Shown: positions 7,609 through 15,186 of the stretch, piece by piece
Position numbering within the stretch: the stretch's first letter is position 1
How the letters are laid out: every line of letters starts with the position of its first letter
Source of the DNA: Elusimicrobiota bacterium
Lineage (GTDB): Bacteria > Elusimicrobiota > Elusimicrobia > Elusimicrobiales > UBA9959
Assembly (NCBI GenBank): GCA_012517285.1
Contig: JAAYVG010000041.1
Span: forward strand, 1 to 33,001
Length of the DNA stretch: 33,001 nucleotides
Direction of reading: 5' to 3'
Made by a program: the position numbers and the translations under genes
Notes under the pieces: generated by a model
Seen by the model: the letters and a program-made list of their open reading frames with translations, nothing else
Told to the model about the DNA's origin: nothing
Database searches by the model: none

Positions 7609-7648
7609 TATAATAGGACTTTAGACTCATATAAGTATAGGTCTAAAG
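7609..7648 (+). promoter_or_regulatory. Promoter with downstream CTTTAGAC hairpin, papain-like protease gene
   Basis: TATAAT at 7609-7614 is followed by TAGGACTTTAGAC. CTTTAGAC (7619-7626) pairs perfectly with GTCTAAAG (7641-7648) around a 14-base loop that can pair further. TAGGACTTTAG also precedes the MltA gene at 6272-6282. The resulting mRNA would have a leader of about 95 bases beginning near this hairpin, with the Shine-Dalgarno AAGGAGGT far downstream. Confidence 0.5.
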
Positions 7649-7716
7649 GTCGTTGGTAATAATCAATAATGAAATTAAACTTTATATATCAGTTGTAAAT
7701 CAAGGAGGTATTATAG

Positions 7717-8727
7717 ATGAAAAGAAATAAAGGTATTTTGTTGGTTATAGGAGTATTTTTGTTCTCAAGCGTATCACTGTTTTCAAAAGAACCATCAAAG
7801 ATGATAAAAGAAATACAGGATGCAATAAATGCAAAAGGAGCAAAATGGGTTGCCGGTGAAACATCCGTATCCAATCTTTCTGAAGAAGAACAGATGCAAA
7901 AGGTAGGTTTTAACTTTGCACCTATAAAGGCTCAGCCAATTACTGACCTTGATCTCAAAGCTGTTCCATCATCACTGGACTGGAGAGATTATAATGGCAA
8001 GGATTATGTCAGCGGCGTTAGAGATCAGGGGAACTGTGGATCATGCTGGGCATTTTCTATGACTGCAGGGCTTGAGTCATATGTATTAAAAACAAATGAT
8101 ATGTCCGGCCAGGATATTGATCTTTCAGAGCAGATAATGGTTTCATGCAGTCAAGCGGGTTCTTGTAATGGTGGATCCCTTGATGCTTCATATATTGTTG
8201 ATACAGGACTTCCTCCAGAATCATATTATCCATACACTCAGAAGGACGGGAGTTGCTCATCAGCAAAGCCTGGATGGCAGGATAATGCTTACAGAATAGG
8301 ATCATTTGGCAGTGTTTCACAGAGCGTATCAGCTATTAAGGCTGCTCTCGTAAAGTATGGACCACTTCCAACAGCAATGATGGTTTATAATGACTTTATG
8401 TCATATAAATCAGGGATATACTCATATACAACAGGTAAAAAGCTTGGTGGACATGCAGTATTCCTTGTTGGATACAACGATGATGGACAGTATTTTATAG
8501 TTAAGAACAGCTGGGGACCGAATTGGGGAGAAAATGGATTTTTTAAGATTGCTTATTCAGAGATTAAAAGTGTTGTAAGGTTTGGTCTTAGCACAATAGC
8601 ATATAAAACCCCAAATAATGGTGGAAAAGAGATAAGCAAGAGGGTTGATGTAAGCGTTGATGATCTTAGCAGTAAAGACATAGAAAAAGTTATGCCTATG
8701 ATTCAACCTGCGTTTGACTGGAAATAA
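7717..8727 (+). CDS. Exported papain-like (C1A) cysteine protease, cathepsin-B-like
   Basis: Secreted or periplasmic endopeptidase of family C1A. A signal peptide (about residues 1-23, MKRNKGILLVIGVFLFSSVS) is followed by a propeptide. Its segment IQDAINAKGAKWVAGETSV resembles the short cathepsin-B-type prodomain (I-N-x-x-x-T/K-W-x-A-G). The mature domain starts near VPSSLDWRDY. Catalytic residues are all present: Gln104 (oxyanion hole), Cys110 in CGSCWAF, His246 in GGHAV and Asn264 in VKNSWG. Cys residues at 144 and 150 and GGS fit the family disulfides. A 35-residue tail without known homology follows. AAGGAGGT sits about 10 bases before the ATG. A strong terminator follows, so this is a single-gene unit. 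Confidence 0.95.
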   Translation: MKRNKGILLVIGVFLFSSVSLFSKEPSKMIKEIQDAINAKGAKWVAGETSVSNLSEEEQMQKVGFNFAPIKAQPITDLDLKAVPSSLDWRDYNGKDYVSGVRDQGNCGSCWAFSMTAGLESYVLKTNDMSGQDIDLSEQIMVSCSQAGSCNGGSLDASYIVDTGLPPESYYPYTQKDGSCSSAKPGWQDNAYRIGSFGSVSQSVSAIKAALVKYGPLPTAMMVYNDFMSYKSGIYSYTTGKKLGGHAVFLVGYNDDGQYFIVKNSWGPNWGENGFFKIAYSEIKSVVRFGLSTIAYKTPNNGGKEISKRVDVSVDDLSSKDIEKVMPMIQPAFDWK

Positions 8728-8750
8728 TAGAACACAAATTGTTAGAGATA

Positions 8751-8797
8751 AACAGCCCAATTAGAAAATAGAATTTTCTAATTGGGCTGTTTTCTTT
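8751..8797 (+). terminator. Strong rho-independent terminator after the C1A protease
   Basis: A perfect 19-bp stem (AACAGCCCAATTAGAAAAT with its complement at 8773-8791) with a 3-base loop is followed by TTTCTTTT. The same stem may also serve coaD, which ends on the other strand at 8849. Confidence 0.92.
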
Positions 8798-8848
8798 TAC
8801 TACAACAGAAAAGTTTCATACTAATCGATCTATTTTATAATTAAGCTG

Positions 8849-9355
8849 TTAACCCTTTAATTGTTTAAATTTTTCTTTGATTTTTTTTACAACATAAGGG
8901 GGAACCATCTTTGAGACATCACCATTAAAATATGCAATCTCCCTTACAACGCTTGATGAGAGATATGAGTATCTTTGCCTTGGCATAAAAAATATTGTCT
9001 CTATATCAGGGTACAGTGTTCTGTTTGATGCAGCATACTGAAACTCATATTCAAGATCAGATATAGCCCTTAAACCCCTTATAACAATATCAGTCTTTTT
9101 TTCTTTGAGGTAATCAACCAGCAACCCATCAAAACAATCTATCTCTATGGACTTACGATTGATAGCAGATTGGAGCAAAACCTTTTTTAATATATCGCAT
9201 CTTTCCTCAACACTGAAAAGACTTTTCTTGTTTGAATTTATAAAGATGCTCACTACAACCCTGTCAAAGATCTTCAAAGATCTCTGTATAACATCCATAT
9301 GACCGTAGGTCAATGGATCAAAGCTTCCTGGATAAACTGCAATTTTCTTTTTCAT
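8849..9355 (-). CDS. coaD: Phosphopantetheine adenylyltransferase
   Basis: Transfers AMP from ATP to 4'-phosphopantetheine, the penultimate step of coenzyme A synthesis, in the cytoplasm. The nucleotidyltransferase motif is PGSFDPLTYGH (residues 9-19, T/HxGH type). The pantetheine/ATP-binding segment RGLRAISDLEYE starts at Arg93 and the C-terminal YSYLSSSVVREI (129-140) contains the ISSS-like motif. The 168 residues are a little longer than the 159 of E. coli. There is no Shine-Dalgarno; TATAAT ends 6 bases before the ATG, so the message is probably leaderless. The gene stands alone, divergent from the Rrf2 regulator. Confidence 0.97.
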   Translation of the reverse strand: MKKKIAVYPGSFDPLTYGHMDVIQRSLKIFDRVVVSIFINSNKKSLFSVEERCDILKKVLLQSAINRKSIEIDCFDGLLVDYLKEKKTDIVIRGLRAISDLEYEFQYAASNRTLYPDIETIFFMPRQRYSYLSSSVVREIAYFNGDVSKMVPPYVVKKIKEKFKQLKG

Positions 9356-9361
9356 AAATTA

Positions 9362-9367
9362 ATTATA
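9362..9367 (-). promoter_or_regulatory. Predicted leaderless -10 box of coaD
   Basis: TATAAT on the minus strand ends 6 bases before the coaD ATG, with no Shine-Dalgarno in between. The -35 region (TTATTA at 17 bases) is poor. Confidence 0.5.
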
Positions 9368-9431
9368 TAAAATTAATAAACATTTAATAATTATACGCAT
9401 CCTGTTGTTTTTATTTTAATATTTTGCTAAA

Positions 9432-9449
9432 TTAGTATTATAATACTAA
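9432..9449 (+). promoter_or_regulatory. Perfect 18-bp palindrome over the Rrf2-gene -10 box (likely auto-operator)
   Basis: TTAGTATTA followed by TAATACTAA is a perfect 18-bp palindrome. It contains the TATAAT box (9439-9444) of the regulator gene that starts at 9462. A regulator bound here would block polymerase. Shine-Dalgarno AAGGAGA follows before the ATG. Confidence 0.6.
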
Positions 9450-9461
9450 AAAGGAGACATA

Positions 9462-9857
9462 ATGCAATCTCTAATAAAAATTTCTGATGCTGCTGTTATA
9501 GCAGTTCATGCAATAGACTATATGATTAAAAAGAATGATTCTGTTTATATAGCATCAAATTTAGCAAGGGAGCTTCAGGTAAGTTATAATCATCTGAGCA
9601 AGATTCTTCAACTTCTTGTAAAGCATGGATATCTTCAAACCATGAGAGGTCCTTCTGGTGGATACGTCATCACCAGAAAAGGTGAAAATGCAAGAATAAA
9701 GGATATAATAGCTCTCATAGATGGTGATGTTGAAAAGAATGTTTGTTTTATGAATACAAAGATATGTTCAAGACACTCGTGTGTTTTAAAAGATTTTTTA
9801 CAAAGAACGCTTGATGACTTTAAAAAAACTGTGAACACAAAAATAAAAGATTTTTGA
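9462..9857 (+). CDS. Rrf2-family transcriptional regulator with three-Cys cluster site
   Basis: DNA-binding regulator of the IscR/NsrR/RsrR class. The winged-helix domain covers about residues 1-85, with ASNLARELQVSYNHLSKILQLL as the recognition region and RGPSGGYVI as the wing. Cys95, Cys102 and Cys107 (in VCFMNTKICSRHSCV) match the three-Cys pattern that holds an Fe-S cluster in this family. It therefore probably senses redox state, NO or iron-sulfur status. The palindrome covering its own promoter suggests autoregulation. Its stop overlaps the next start (TGATG). The following oxygen-defence genes make an oxidative-stress role likely, but that is inferred from position. Confidence 0.92.
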   Translation: MQSLIKISDAAVIAVHAIDYMIKKNDSVYIASNLARELQVSYNHLSKILQLLVKHGYLQTMRGPSGGYVITRKGENARIKDIIALIDGDVEKNVCFMNTKICSRHSCVLKDFLQRTLDDFKKTVNTKIKDF

Positions 9858-10603
9858 TGAAGGAAAAAAATTTTTTTGACAATATATATAAAAAATATAA
9901 TATAAAAGATTTTGTTTATTCCGATCCTATACAATTTCCTTTAAAATTCAAAGAAAAAAATGATATTGAAATAGTTGCACTCATTTCATCATCATTTGCA
10001 TATGGTAATGTAAAACAAATAATAGCCTCATTGAATAAAATATTCTCAAGGATGAAAGAACCTTATAGATATATAAAAAATTTAGATGATAAAAAAGTTA
10101 AATCTGATTTTTATGGCTTCAAACACAGGTTTAGTGATTTTAATGAGCTTGGAAATTTTCTTCTCAATATAAAAAGAATATATGAAAAATATCCTGATAT
10201 TGAAACAGCTTTTAAGTCAAAAATAAAAAAGGATGATAGAGATGTATCAAATGCCATATACCTTTTTGTAGATGAGTTTTGCTTTTACAAGACACCAACG
10301 CTTATACCAGATCCAAGCAAAAAAAGTGCTTTTAAAAGATTCAATTTATTTTTGAGATGGCTTGTAAGAGAGGATGAGATTGATATAGGCATATGGAAAA
10401 ATATAGATAAAAGACTTCTCATAATTCCGCTTGACACTCATATGCATCAGATATCAAAGGAGCTTAAAATTACTAAAAGAAATGACACATCTATGAGGAC
10501 AGCCATTGAGATAACAGATTTTTTTAAAAAGATAAATCCTAATGATCCTTTAAAATATGATTTTTCGCTTACAAGAGCACCAATTTTGAAAAACTTTAAA
10601 TAA
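9857..10603 (+). CDS. TIGR02757 (DUF2400) family protein
   Basis: A 248-residue cytoplasmic protein of the TIGR02757/DUF2400 family, of unknown function. Family hallmarks are the N-terminal DPIQFPLKF and EIVALISSSFAYGN, the central PSKKSAFKRFNLFLRWLVR, IPLDTHMHQI, and the C-terminal NPNDPLKYDFSL. The IPLDTH and DPLKYDF segments recall the helix-hairpin-helix DNA glycosylase fold, and a DNA-repair role has been suspected for the family, but no activity can be claimed. Start: ATG at 9857 overlaps the Rrf2 stop, implying translational coupling; a TTG one codon earlier is possible but unlikely. Confidence 0.9.
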   Translation: MKEKNFFDNIYKKYNIKDFVYSDPIQFPLKFKEKNDIEIVALISSSFAYGNVKQIIASLNKIFSRMKEPYRYIKNLDDKKVKSDFYGFKHRFSDFNELGNFLLNIKRIYEKYPDIETAFKSKIKKDDRDVSNAIYLFVDEFCFYKTPTLIPDPSKKSAFKRFNLFLRWLVREDEIDIGIWKNIDKRLLIIPLDTHMHQISKELKITKRNDTSMRTAIEITDFFKKINPNDPLKYDFSLTRAPILKNFK

Positions 10604-10614
10604 AATGGTAAAAT
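10586..10614 (+). promoter_or_regulatory. Predicted promoter of the rbr-tpx-dfx-rubredoxin genes
   Basis: TTGAAA (10586-10591), a 17-base spacer and TAAAAT (10609-10614) overlap the end of the TIGR02757 gene. A start near 10621 would give a leader of about 44 bases with the Shine-Dalgarno AGGAGG before rbr. The Rrf2 palindrome is not repeated here. Confidence 0.45.
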
Positions 10615-10664
10615 AGCAAATGGGTTAAATTCGCTCAAAATAAAACACATAGGAGGCATATACT

Positions 10665-11246
10665 ATGTCATCACTTAAAGGAACACAAACAGAAAAAAAT
10701 CTGCTCACAGCATTTGCTGGAGAGTCTCAGGCAAGAAATAGATATACTTTTTTTGCCAGTGTTGCTAAAAAAGAAGGATATGTTCAGATATCAAACATAT
10801 TTGAAGAAACTGCAAACAATGAAAAGGAGCATGCAAAGAGGTTTTTTAAATTTCTTGAAGGCGGAAACAGCGAAATCAATCTTGACGCAAGGTTTCCTCG
10901 AGGAGTTATAGCAGATACCAAATCAAATCTTTTAGCAGCTGCCAGCGGTGAAAATGAGGAATGGTCAGAACTTTATCCCAAGTTTGCTAAGGTTGCAAAA
11001 GAAGAAGGCTTTGATGTTATATCAAAGGTTTTTGAAGAGGTTGCAAAGGTTGAGAAACATCATGAAGAAAGATATAGAAAACTGGCCCAAAACATTGAGG
11101 AAGGAAAGGTGTTTAAAAAGGATAAGGTCATAAGATGGAAATGTCTTAACTGTGGATATGTTTATGAAGGACCGGAAGCACCAAAGAGCTGTCCAGCATG
11201 TGCCCATCCTCAAGAATACTTTGAGGTCTTAGCTGATAACTTTTAG
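10665..11246 (+). CDS. rbr: Rubrerythrin
   Basis: Non-haem di-iron peroxidase that reduces hydrogen peroxide to water in anaerobes, taking electrons from rubredoxin. The N-terminal four-helix ferritin-like domain supplies iron ligands Glu20, the ExxH pair Glu53/His56 and Glu130/His133. The C-terminal rubredoxin domain has Cys160, Cys163, Cys176 and Cys179. At 193 residues it is a canonical full-length rubrerythrin. AGGAGG precedes the ATG. tpx follows after 8 bases, so it heads an oxygen-defence operon ending with rubredoxin, its likely electron donor. Confidence 0.97.
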   Translation: MSSLKGTQTEKNLLTAFAGESQARNRYTFFASVAKKEGYVQISNIFEETANNEKEHAKRFFKFLEGGNSEINLDARFPRGVIADTKSNLLAAASGENEEWSELYPKFAKVAKEEGFDVISKVFEEVAKVEKHHEERYRKLAQNIEEGKVFKKDKVIRWKCLNCGYVYEGPEAPKSCPACAHPQEYFEVLADNF

Positions 11247-11254
11247 GAGGAAAA

Positions 11255-11794
11255 ATGGAAGAAAACAATACTGATATTCCAAAGATAAAAAGAACTGTTA
11301 CAATGCAGGGAAGAGAGCTTACTCTTTTAGGAGATGAGCTTAAGGTAGGGGATAAGGCACCTGATTTTAAGGTTATAGACAATAACTCTATGCCTATGAA
11401 GTTTTTAAGGACATACAGAGGGAAGGTCGTCCTTATATCAAGTGTGCCATCGCTTGATACTCCTGTATGCGATCTTGAAACAAGAAAGTTCAACACTGAA
11501 GCAGAAAAGCTTTCAAATGATGTTGAAATAATAACTATAAGCATGGATCTCCCCTTTGCTCAAAAAAGATGGTGCGGTCAATCAGGGGTAAAAAGAGTAA
11601 AGACATACTCCGATTACCTTAAGGCTGACTTTGGAAAGTCATATGGCGTACTTATAAAGGAAATAAGGCTTTTGGCAAGGGCTCTTTTTATAGTTGATAG
11701 GGATGAAACAATAAAATATATACAACTCGTAAAAGAGGTCTCAAACGAACCAAACTATGAAGAGGCTTTGAATATACTGAAACAGATAGTTTAA
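11255..11794 (+). CDS. tpx: Thiol peroxidase (Tpx-type peroxiredoxin)
   Basis: Reduces hydrogen peroxide and alkyl hydroperoxides with electrons from thioredoxin. The peroxidatic Cys72 lies in PSLDTPVCDLETRKF with Thr69 and Arg77 of the active site, and the resolving Cys107 is in RWCGQSG, the atypical 2-Cys arrangement of Tpx. The 179 residues carry a slightly longer N-terminus than the usual 165-170. TAGGAGGAAAA sits before the ATG, 8 bases after rbr, and dfx follows after 9 bases, so all are co-transcribed. Confidence 0.96.
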   Translation: MEENNTDIPKIKRTVTMQGRELTLLGDELKVGDKAPDFKVIDNNSMPMKFLRTYRGKVVLISSVPSLDTPVCDLETRKFNTEAEKLSNDVEIITISMDLPFAQKRWCGQSGVKRVKTYSDYLKADFGKSYGVLIKEIRLLARALFIVDRDETIKYIQLVKEVSNEPNYEEALNILKQIV

Positions 11795-11803
11795 GGAGGA
11801 AAT

Positions 11804-12187
11804 ATGGCAGAATTAAAAGGAATATATAAATGCGAGGTATGCGGTAATATAGTTGAAGTTTTACACAGCGGTGCAGGAAAATTGGTCTGCTGTGGAAAGG
11901 AAATGAAATATTTTAATCCAAATTCTACAGATGGAGCAAAGGAGAAGCATGTTCCTGTTATAACAAGAACATCAACTGGATATATGGTTAAAGTTGGTTC
12001 AGTTGAACATCCTATGGAGGATAAGCATTACATAGAATGGATTGAGCTTATAGCTGATGGAATAAGCCATAGAAAGTTTTTAAAACCAGGAGATAAACCT
12101 GAGGCAGAGTTCTGCGTGAAAGCAAACAAGGTTGAGGCAAGAGAATACTGCAATCTTCATGGTTTATGGAAGGCTGAGTTAGCATAA
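11804..12187 (+). CDS. dfx: Desulfoferrodoxin (two-iron superoxide reductase)
   Basis: Reduces superoxide to hydrogen peroxide without releasing oxygen, so it suits an anaerobe; the peroxide can then go to rubrerythrin and Tpx encoded beside it. The N-terminal desulforedoxin-like centre has Cys10, Cys13, Cys29 and Cys30. The catalytic centre has Glu47 and His49 (in EKHVPVI), His69, His75, Cys116 and His119 (in YCNLHGLW). Both centres are complete, so this is a class I (2Fe) enzyme of normal length (127 residues). AAGGAGG precedes the ATG. Confidence 0.97.
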   Translation: MAELKGIYKCEVCGNIVEVLHSGAGKLVCCGKEMKYFNPNSTDGAKEKHVPVITRTSTGYMVKVGSVEHPMEDKHYIEWIELIADGISHRKFLKPGDKPEAEFCVKANKVEAREYCNLHGLWKAELA

Positions 12188-12254
12188 AAAAATTAATTTA
12201 AACATCCCCTTTTTACTTCTTGCTGATAAAACCACGGGGAAAACAGGAGGAAAG

Positions 12255-12416
12255 ATGAAAAGATACGTATGCAAGGTGTGCGGATATATATATGACCCAG
12301 AAGCTGGAGATCCAGACTCAAACATACCACCAAAGACTCCATTTGAAAAGCTTCCAGACAACTGGGTATGCCCAGTATGTGGGGCAACAAAGGCTGACTT
12401 CGAACCAGAGAACTGA
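12255..12416 (+). CDS. Rubredoxin
   Basis: A 53-residue rubredoxin that carries single electrons to rubrerythrin and desulfoferrodoxin. The iron is bound by Cys6 and Cys9 ([10 protein letters not shown]) and Cys39 and Cys42 (WVCPVCGA). The remaining sequence ([17 protein letters not shown]) is canonical. AGGAGGAAAG lies directly upstream of the ATG. It is 67 bases after dfx, with no terminator between, and is followed by a strong terminator, so it closes the operon. Confidence 0.97.
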   Translation: MKRYVCKVCGYIYDPEAGDPDSNIPPKTPFEKLPDNWVCPVCGATKADFEPEN

Positions 12417-12443
12417 AACAAGAATCAGAGTCAACCAAAATAA

Positions 12444-12480
12444 AAAAACGGCTCCTATATGGAGCCGTTTTTGTTTTTGT
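12444..12480 (+). terminator. Rho-independent terminator after rubredoxin
   Basis: AAAAACGGCTCC and GGAGCCGTTTTT pair around TATAT and are followed by GTTTTTG. It ends the oxygen-defence operon. Confidence 0.93.
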
Positions 12481-12508
12481 CAAAAAATCTAAATCCCTAT
12501 CTGATAAT

Positions 12509-12584
12509 TTTATAGACTTTATAGACTACAGTTCCAAAGCCGAAGTAACCTACGCAGTTACTTTTGGTTCTTATTATTAAGAAC
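12509..12584 (-). repeat. CTACG-core hairpin repeat with tail, between convergent rubredoxin and rhodanese genes
   Basis: At 12534-12567 CCAAAG...AAGTAAC and GTTACTTTTGG pair around CTACGCA. It is flanked at 12567-12584 by a second hairpin (GTTCTTA/TAAGAAC) touching the rhodanese stop, and at 12509-12526 by TTTATAGAC twice in tandem. Read on the minus strand the order is hairpin, TTTGGAAC, TAGTCTATAAA. The same order follows the hairpin at 32929-32969, so this is a recurring unit rather than a simple terminator. Confidence 0.65.
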
Positions 12585-12585
12585 T

Positions 12586-13071
12586 CTATTTAACAACAGG
12601 ATAACCTGCTTCCTGCCATGCAGTTATCCCACCTTTTATATGATGAACATCACTAAAACCTAATTCCTTCATAATGTCAAGAGCCTTTGCACTTCTGCCA
12701 CCTGTCCTGCAGTATATAAGATACTTGCCATTTTTATCAAGCTTTGATATCTCATTCTTAAAATTAGGATTATAAAAATCAATATTTAATTTGGCATACT
12801 CAAGATGTCCCTGAGCATACTCTTCAGGAGTTCTTATATCTATAACAACAGGATTTTTGGATATTATAAAATTATAAGCCCCATCAGCATCTACCTCAGC
12901 TGGCGTTGTGCAATTCCCAGGTCTATTATTATCAAAACTGTACGATATATCAGTGGAACATATATCTGTAGACTTTATACTGCTCATTGAAATGTTAAAT
13001 ATATCAAGGTCAAACGAACTCAGAGATAAAATCATAAGTGGGATACAAAAAATATATAATTTTCTTTTCAT
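12586..13071 (-). CDS. Exported rhodanese-domain protein
   Basis: Single-domain sulfurtransferase-like protein with an N-terminal signal or anchor sequence (MKRKLYIFCIPLMILSLSSF). The rhodanese domain spans about residues 58-160: DIRTPEEYAQGHLEYAKLN, then active-site Cys121 in YCRTGGRSAKA, and the ending HHIKGGITAWQEAGYPV. The short loop CRTGGRS is typical of single-domain periplasmic forms (PspE-like). Three extra Cys residues between the signal and the domain may form disulfides. AGAGG precedes the ATG. The gene lies 8 bases after the ZIP transporter gene, at the end of the operon. The substrate is unknown. Confidence 0.92.
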   Translation of the reverse strand: MKRKLYIFCIPLMILSLSSFDLDIFNISMSSIKSTDICSTDISYSFDNNRPGNCTTPAEVDADGAYNFIISKNPVVIDIRTPEEYAQGHLEYAKLNIDFYNPNFKNEISKLDKNGKYLIYCRTGGRSAKALDIMKELGFSDVHHIKGGITAWQEAGYPVVK

Positions 13072-13079
13072 AAAACCTC

Positions 13080-13820
13080 TTATTTAAAAATATTATCCAA
13101 TAACATCATTATAGCAAATCCTATGACAAGAGACCATGTTGCAATCCTTCCATATCCCTTTTCATGTGACTCAGGAATCATCTCTCCACTTATAACAAAA
13201 AACATACAACCGCTTGCAAATGCAAGAGCAAAAGGGAGAAAACCATTGAAAAGGGTGACAAGAGATATCCCAATAAATCCACCAATAGGCTCAACTATTG
13301 CACTTAAAAAAGTCATAAGAATACAATATCTGATTGAATAGCCAAGAGCCATAAGAGGCAGAGCTATTGCAAGCCCTTCCGGTATGTTTTGTATACCTAT
13401 ACCAATTGCAAGAGCAAGTGATTTTGATCTGTCAGTCAAAGCCCAACCAACACCAACGCTCATCCCCTCAGGGAAATTATGTATTGTTATTGCTATCATG
13501 AATAAAAATATTCTTTTTAAATTAATATTAGGGCCTTCCTTCCCTTTAAAAAAATGCTCATGTGGAATATATCTTGCAACTATGTCTATGAAAAGAACTC
13601 CTGTTAAAAACCCTGATATAGCAAAATAAACTCCTTTCATTTCCATTGCCGGAATTAGCAAGCTAAAGAATGTTGCGCTGAGCATGATCCCGCCAGAAAG
13701 GCCTAACATTGCTGAATATGATCTGTGAGAAATTCCTTTTCTAAGAAAAAAGATAGGTATGACACCAAGCATAGTTGCCATGCCTGAAAGAAAAGAAATG
13801 AAAGTAGCCTTTAATATCAT
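13080..13820 (-). CDS. ZIP-family divalent metal transporter (ZupT-like)
   Basis: Inner-membrane uptake protein for zinc, iron or related divalent cations. Eight hydrophobic segments are visible over 246 residues. The metal-path helices carry IHNFPEGMSVG (His114, Asn115, Glu118) and IQNIPEGLAIALP (Asn145, Glu148), the twin PEG motifs of ZupT/GufA-type ZIP proteins. A charged loop with HEHFFKGKEG precedes the first motif. The gene starts 6 bases after glnA without a clear Shine-Dalgarno, so it probably depends on read-through from it. The rhodanese gene follows closely. Confidence 0.92.
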   Translation of the reverse strand: MILKATFISFLSGMATMLGVIPIFFLRKGISHRSYSAMLGLSGGIMLSATFFSLLIPAMEMKGVYFAISGFLTGVLFIDIVARYIPHEHFFKGKEGPNINLKRIFLFMIAITIHNFPEGMSVGVGWALTDRSKSLALAIGIGIQNIPEGLAIALPLMALGYSIRYCILMTFLSAIVEPIGGFIGISLVTLFNGFLPFALAFASGCMFFVISGEMIPESHEKGYGRIATWSLVIGFAIMMLLDNIFK

Positions 13821-13826
13821 AAATTA

Positions 13827-15164
13827 TTAAAGTATTGAAAAATATCTCTTTATTTCATAATCACTTACTTTTATTCTGTACATATCCCATTCTATGTTTT
13901 TGTTCTCTATCAATTTTTCATACACATGTTCACCGAGTGTTTCCTTTAAGATCTTAGAGTTTTTAGCCTCATCTATCGCCTCTATAAGCGAACCGGGAAG
14001 AACATCTATACGGTTTGCCCTTCTTTCTATCTCGTTCATCTCATATATATCAGCTTCTACAGGCTTTTTTAATGATAGTTTATTTTTTATTCCATCAAGC
14101 CCAGCCCTTAACATAACCGCAAAACATAAATATGGATTTGTTGCAGGATCAGGAAATCTTGCTTCTATTCTTGTCGACTCTTCTTTGCCCGGCTTTGCCT
14201 GAGGAACCCTTATAAGAACTGATCTATTTCTTCTTGCCCATGCGATATAAACTGGAGCTTCATAACCGGGAACCAGTCGCTTGTATGAATTAACCCACTG
14301 ATTTGTCACAAGGCATATCTCCCTCACATGATTCATAAGCCCTGCAATATAATATTTAGCATCCTGTGAAAGGAAATAATCATCCTTTTTATCAAAAAAC
14401 ATATTTTTATTATTTTTAAAAAGTGATTGATGAACATGCATACCACTACCATTTTCACCATTCAACGGCTTTGGCATAAATGTAGCATAAACATTGTTTT
14501 TTGAAGCTACCTCTTTTACTACAAGCTTGTATATCAGAACATTATCTGCCATAGAAAGGGCATCGTTGTACCTCAAGTCTATCTCATGCTGGCTTGGAGC
14601 AACCTCATGATGGGAATATTCCACATGGATGTTCATTTCATCTAAAACCTGTATTGTCTTCTTTCTTAGATCACTTGATTCATCCACCGGAACAGAATCA
14701 AAATAACTACCATCATCTATGATCTCTGGCTTAGTTGAATCCTTAAAATAAAAATACTCAAGCTCCGGCCCAACCATAAAATTAGTATAACCCATCCCTT
14801 TCATATATTCAATATTTTTCTTTAAAATAAATCTTGTGTCACCCTCATAGTTTTTACCATCAGGTGTTAGAATATCACCAAACATAATCGCAGTCTTCGA
14901 ACCATCAAAGCTTTCTGGAAGGATATTAAAAGTTTTTATATCAGGCATTAAAAGTAAATCTGATTCGTAGATTCTTGCAAAACCCTCTATTGAGGAACCA
15001 TCAAAGCCCATCCCCTCATTAAGAGCATGTTCCAGCTCCTTTCTTGTAATTGTAAAGGCTTTTAACTGACCAAGTATATCAACGAAACAGAGCTTTATAA
15101 AATTTATTCTTTCAGCATCAACAATCTTTATAATATCTTTAATATCAGGTTTGTTAATTTTCAC
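13827..15164 (-). CDS. glnA: Glutamine synthetase, type I
   Basis: Makes glutamine from glutamate, ammonia and ATP; a cytoplasmic dodecamer in its family. Motifs in order: DGSSIEGFARIYESDLLL (N-terminal half of the inter-subunit active site), the metal/glutamate-binding NGENGSGMHVHQSLF, KRLVPGYEAPVYIAWARRN with the RNRS arginines, and EARFPDPATNPY. The 445 residues match the short (GSI-alpha-like) form, lacking the longer insertion of enterobacterial GSI. EADIYEMN occupies the region of the adenylylation Tyr in GSI-beta, but that site alone does not show such control. GTG start with GGAGGAATT directly upstream, 22 bases after the prepilin peptidase gene. Confidence 0.97.
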   Translation of the reverse strand: MKINKPDIKDIIKIVDAERINFIKLCFVDILGQLKAFTITRKELEHALNEGMGFDGSSIEGFARIYESDLLLMPDIKTFNILPESFDGSKTAIMFGDILTPDGKNYEGDTRFILKKNIEYMKGMGYTNFMVGPELEYFYFKDSTKPEIIDDGSYFDSVPVDESSDLRKKTIQVLDEMNIHVEYSHHEVAPSQHEIDLRYNDALSMADNVLIYKLVVKEVASKNNVYATFMPKPLNGENGSGMHVHQSLFKNNKNMFFDKKDDYFLSQDAKYYIAGLMNHVREICLVTNQWVNSYKRLVPGYEAPVYIAWARRNRSVLIRVPQAKPGKEESTRIEARFPDPATNPYLCFAVMLRAGLDGIKNKLSLKKPVEADIYEMNEIERRANRIDVLPGSLIEAIDEAKNSKILKETLGEHVYEKLIENKNIEWDMYRIKVSDYEIKRYFSIL

Positions 15165-15186
15165 AATTCCTCCATAAACTCTTAAT

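Noticed and set aside
7616-7660. Known riboswitch upstream of the C1A protease
   Set aside because: The CTTTAGAC hairpin does not match c-di-GMP, TPP, SAM or other classes that I can recognise; kept only as a motif finding.
11146-11544. Antisense frame of 132 codons across rbr and tpx
   Set aside because: It crosses two certain genes and has no coding features of its own.
12179-12483. Antisense frames opposite rubredoxin
   Set aside because: The plus strand encodes a complete 53-residue rubredoxin with all four Cys ligands and a Shine-Dalgarno.
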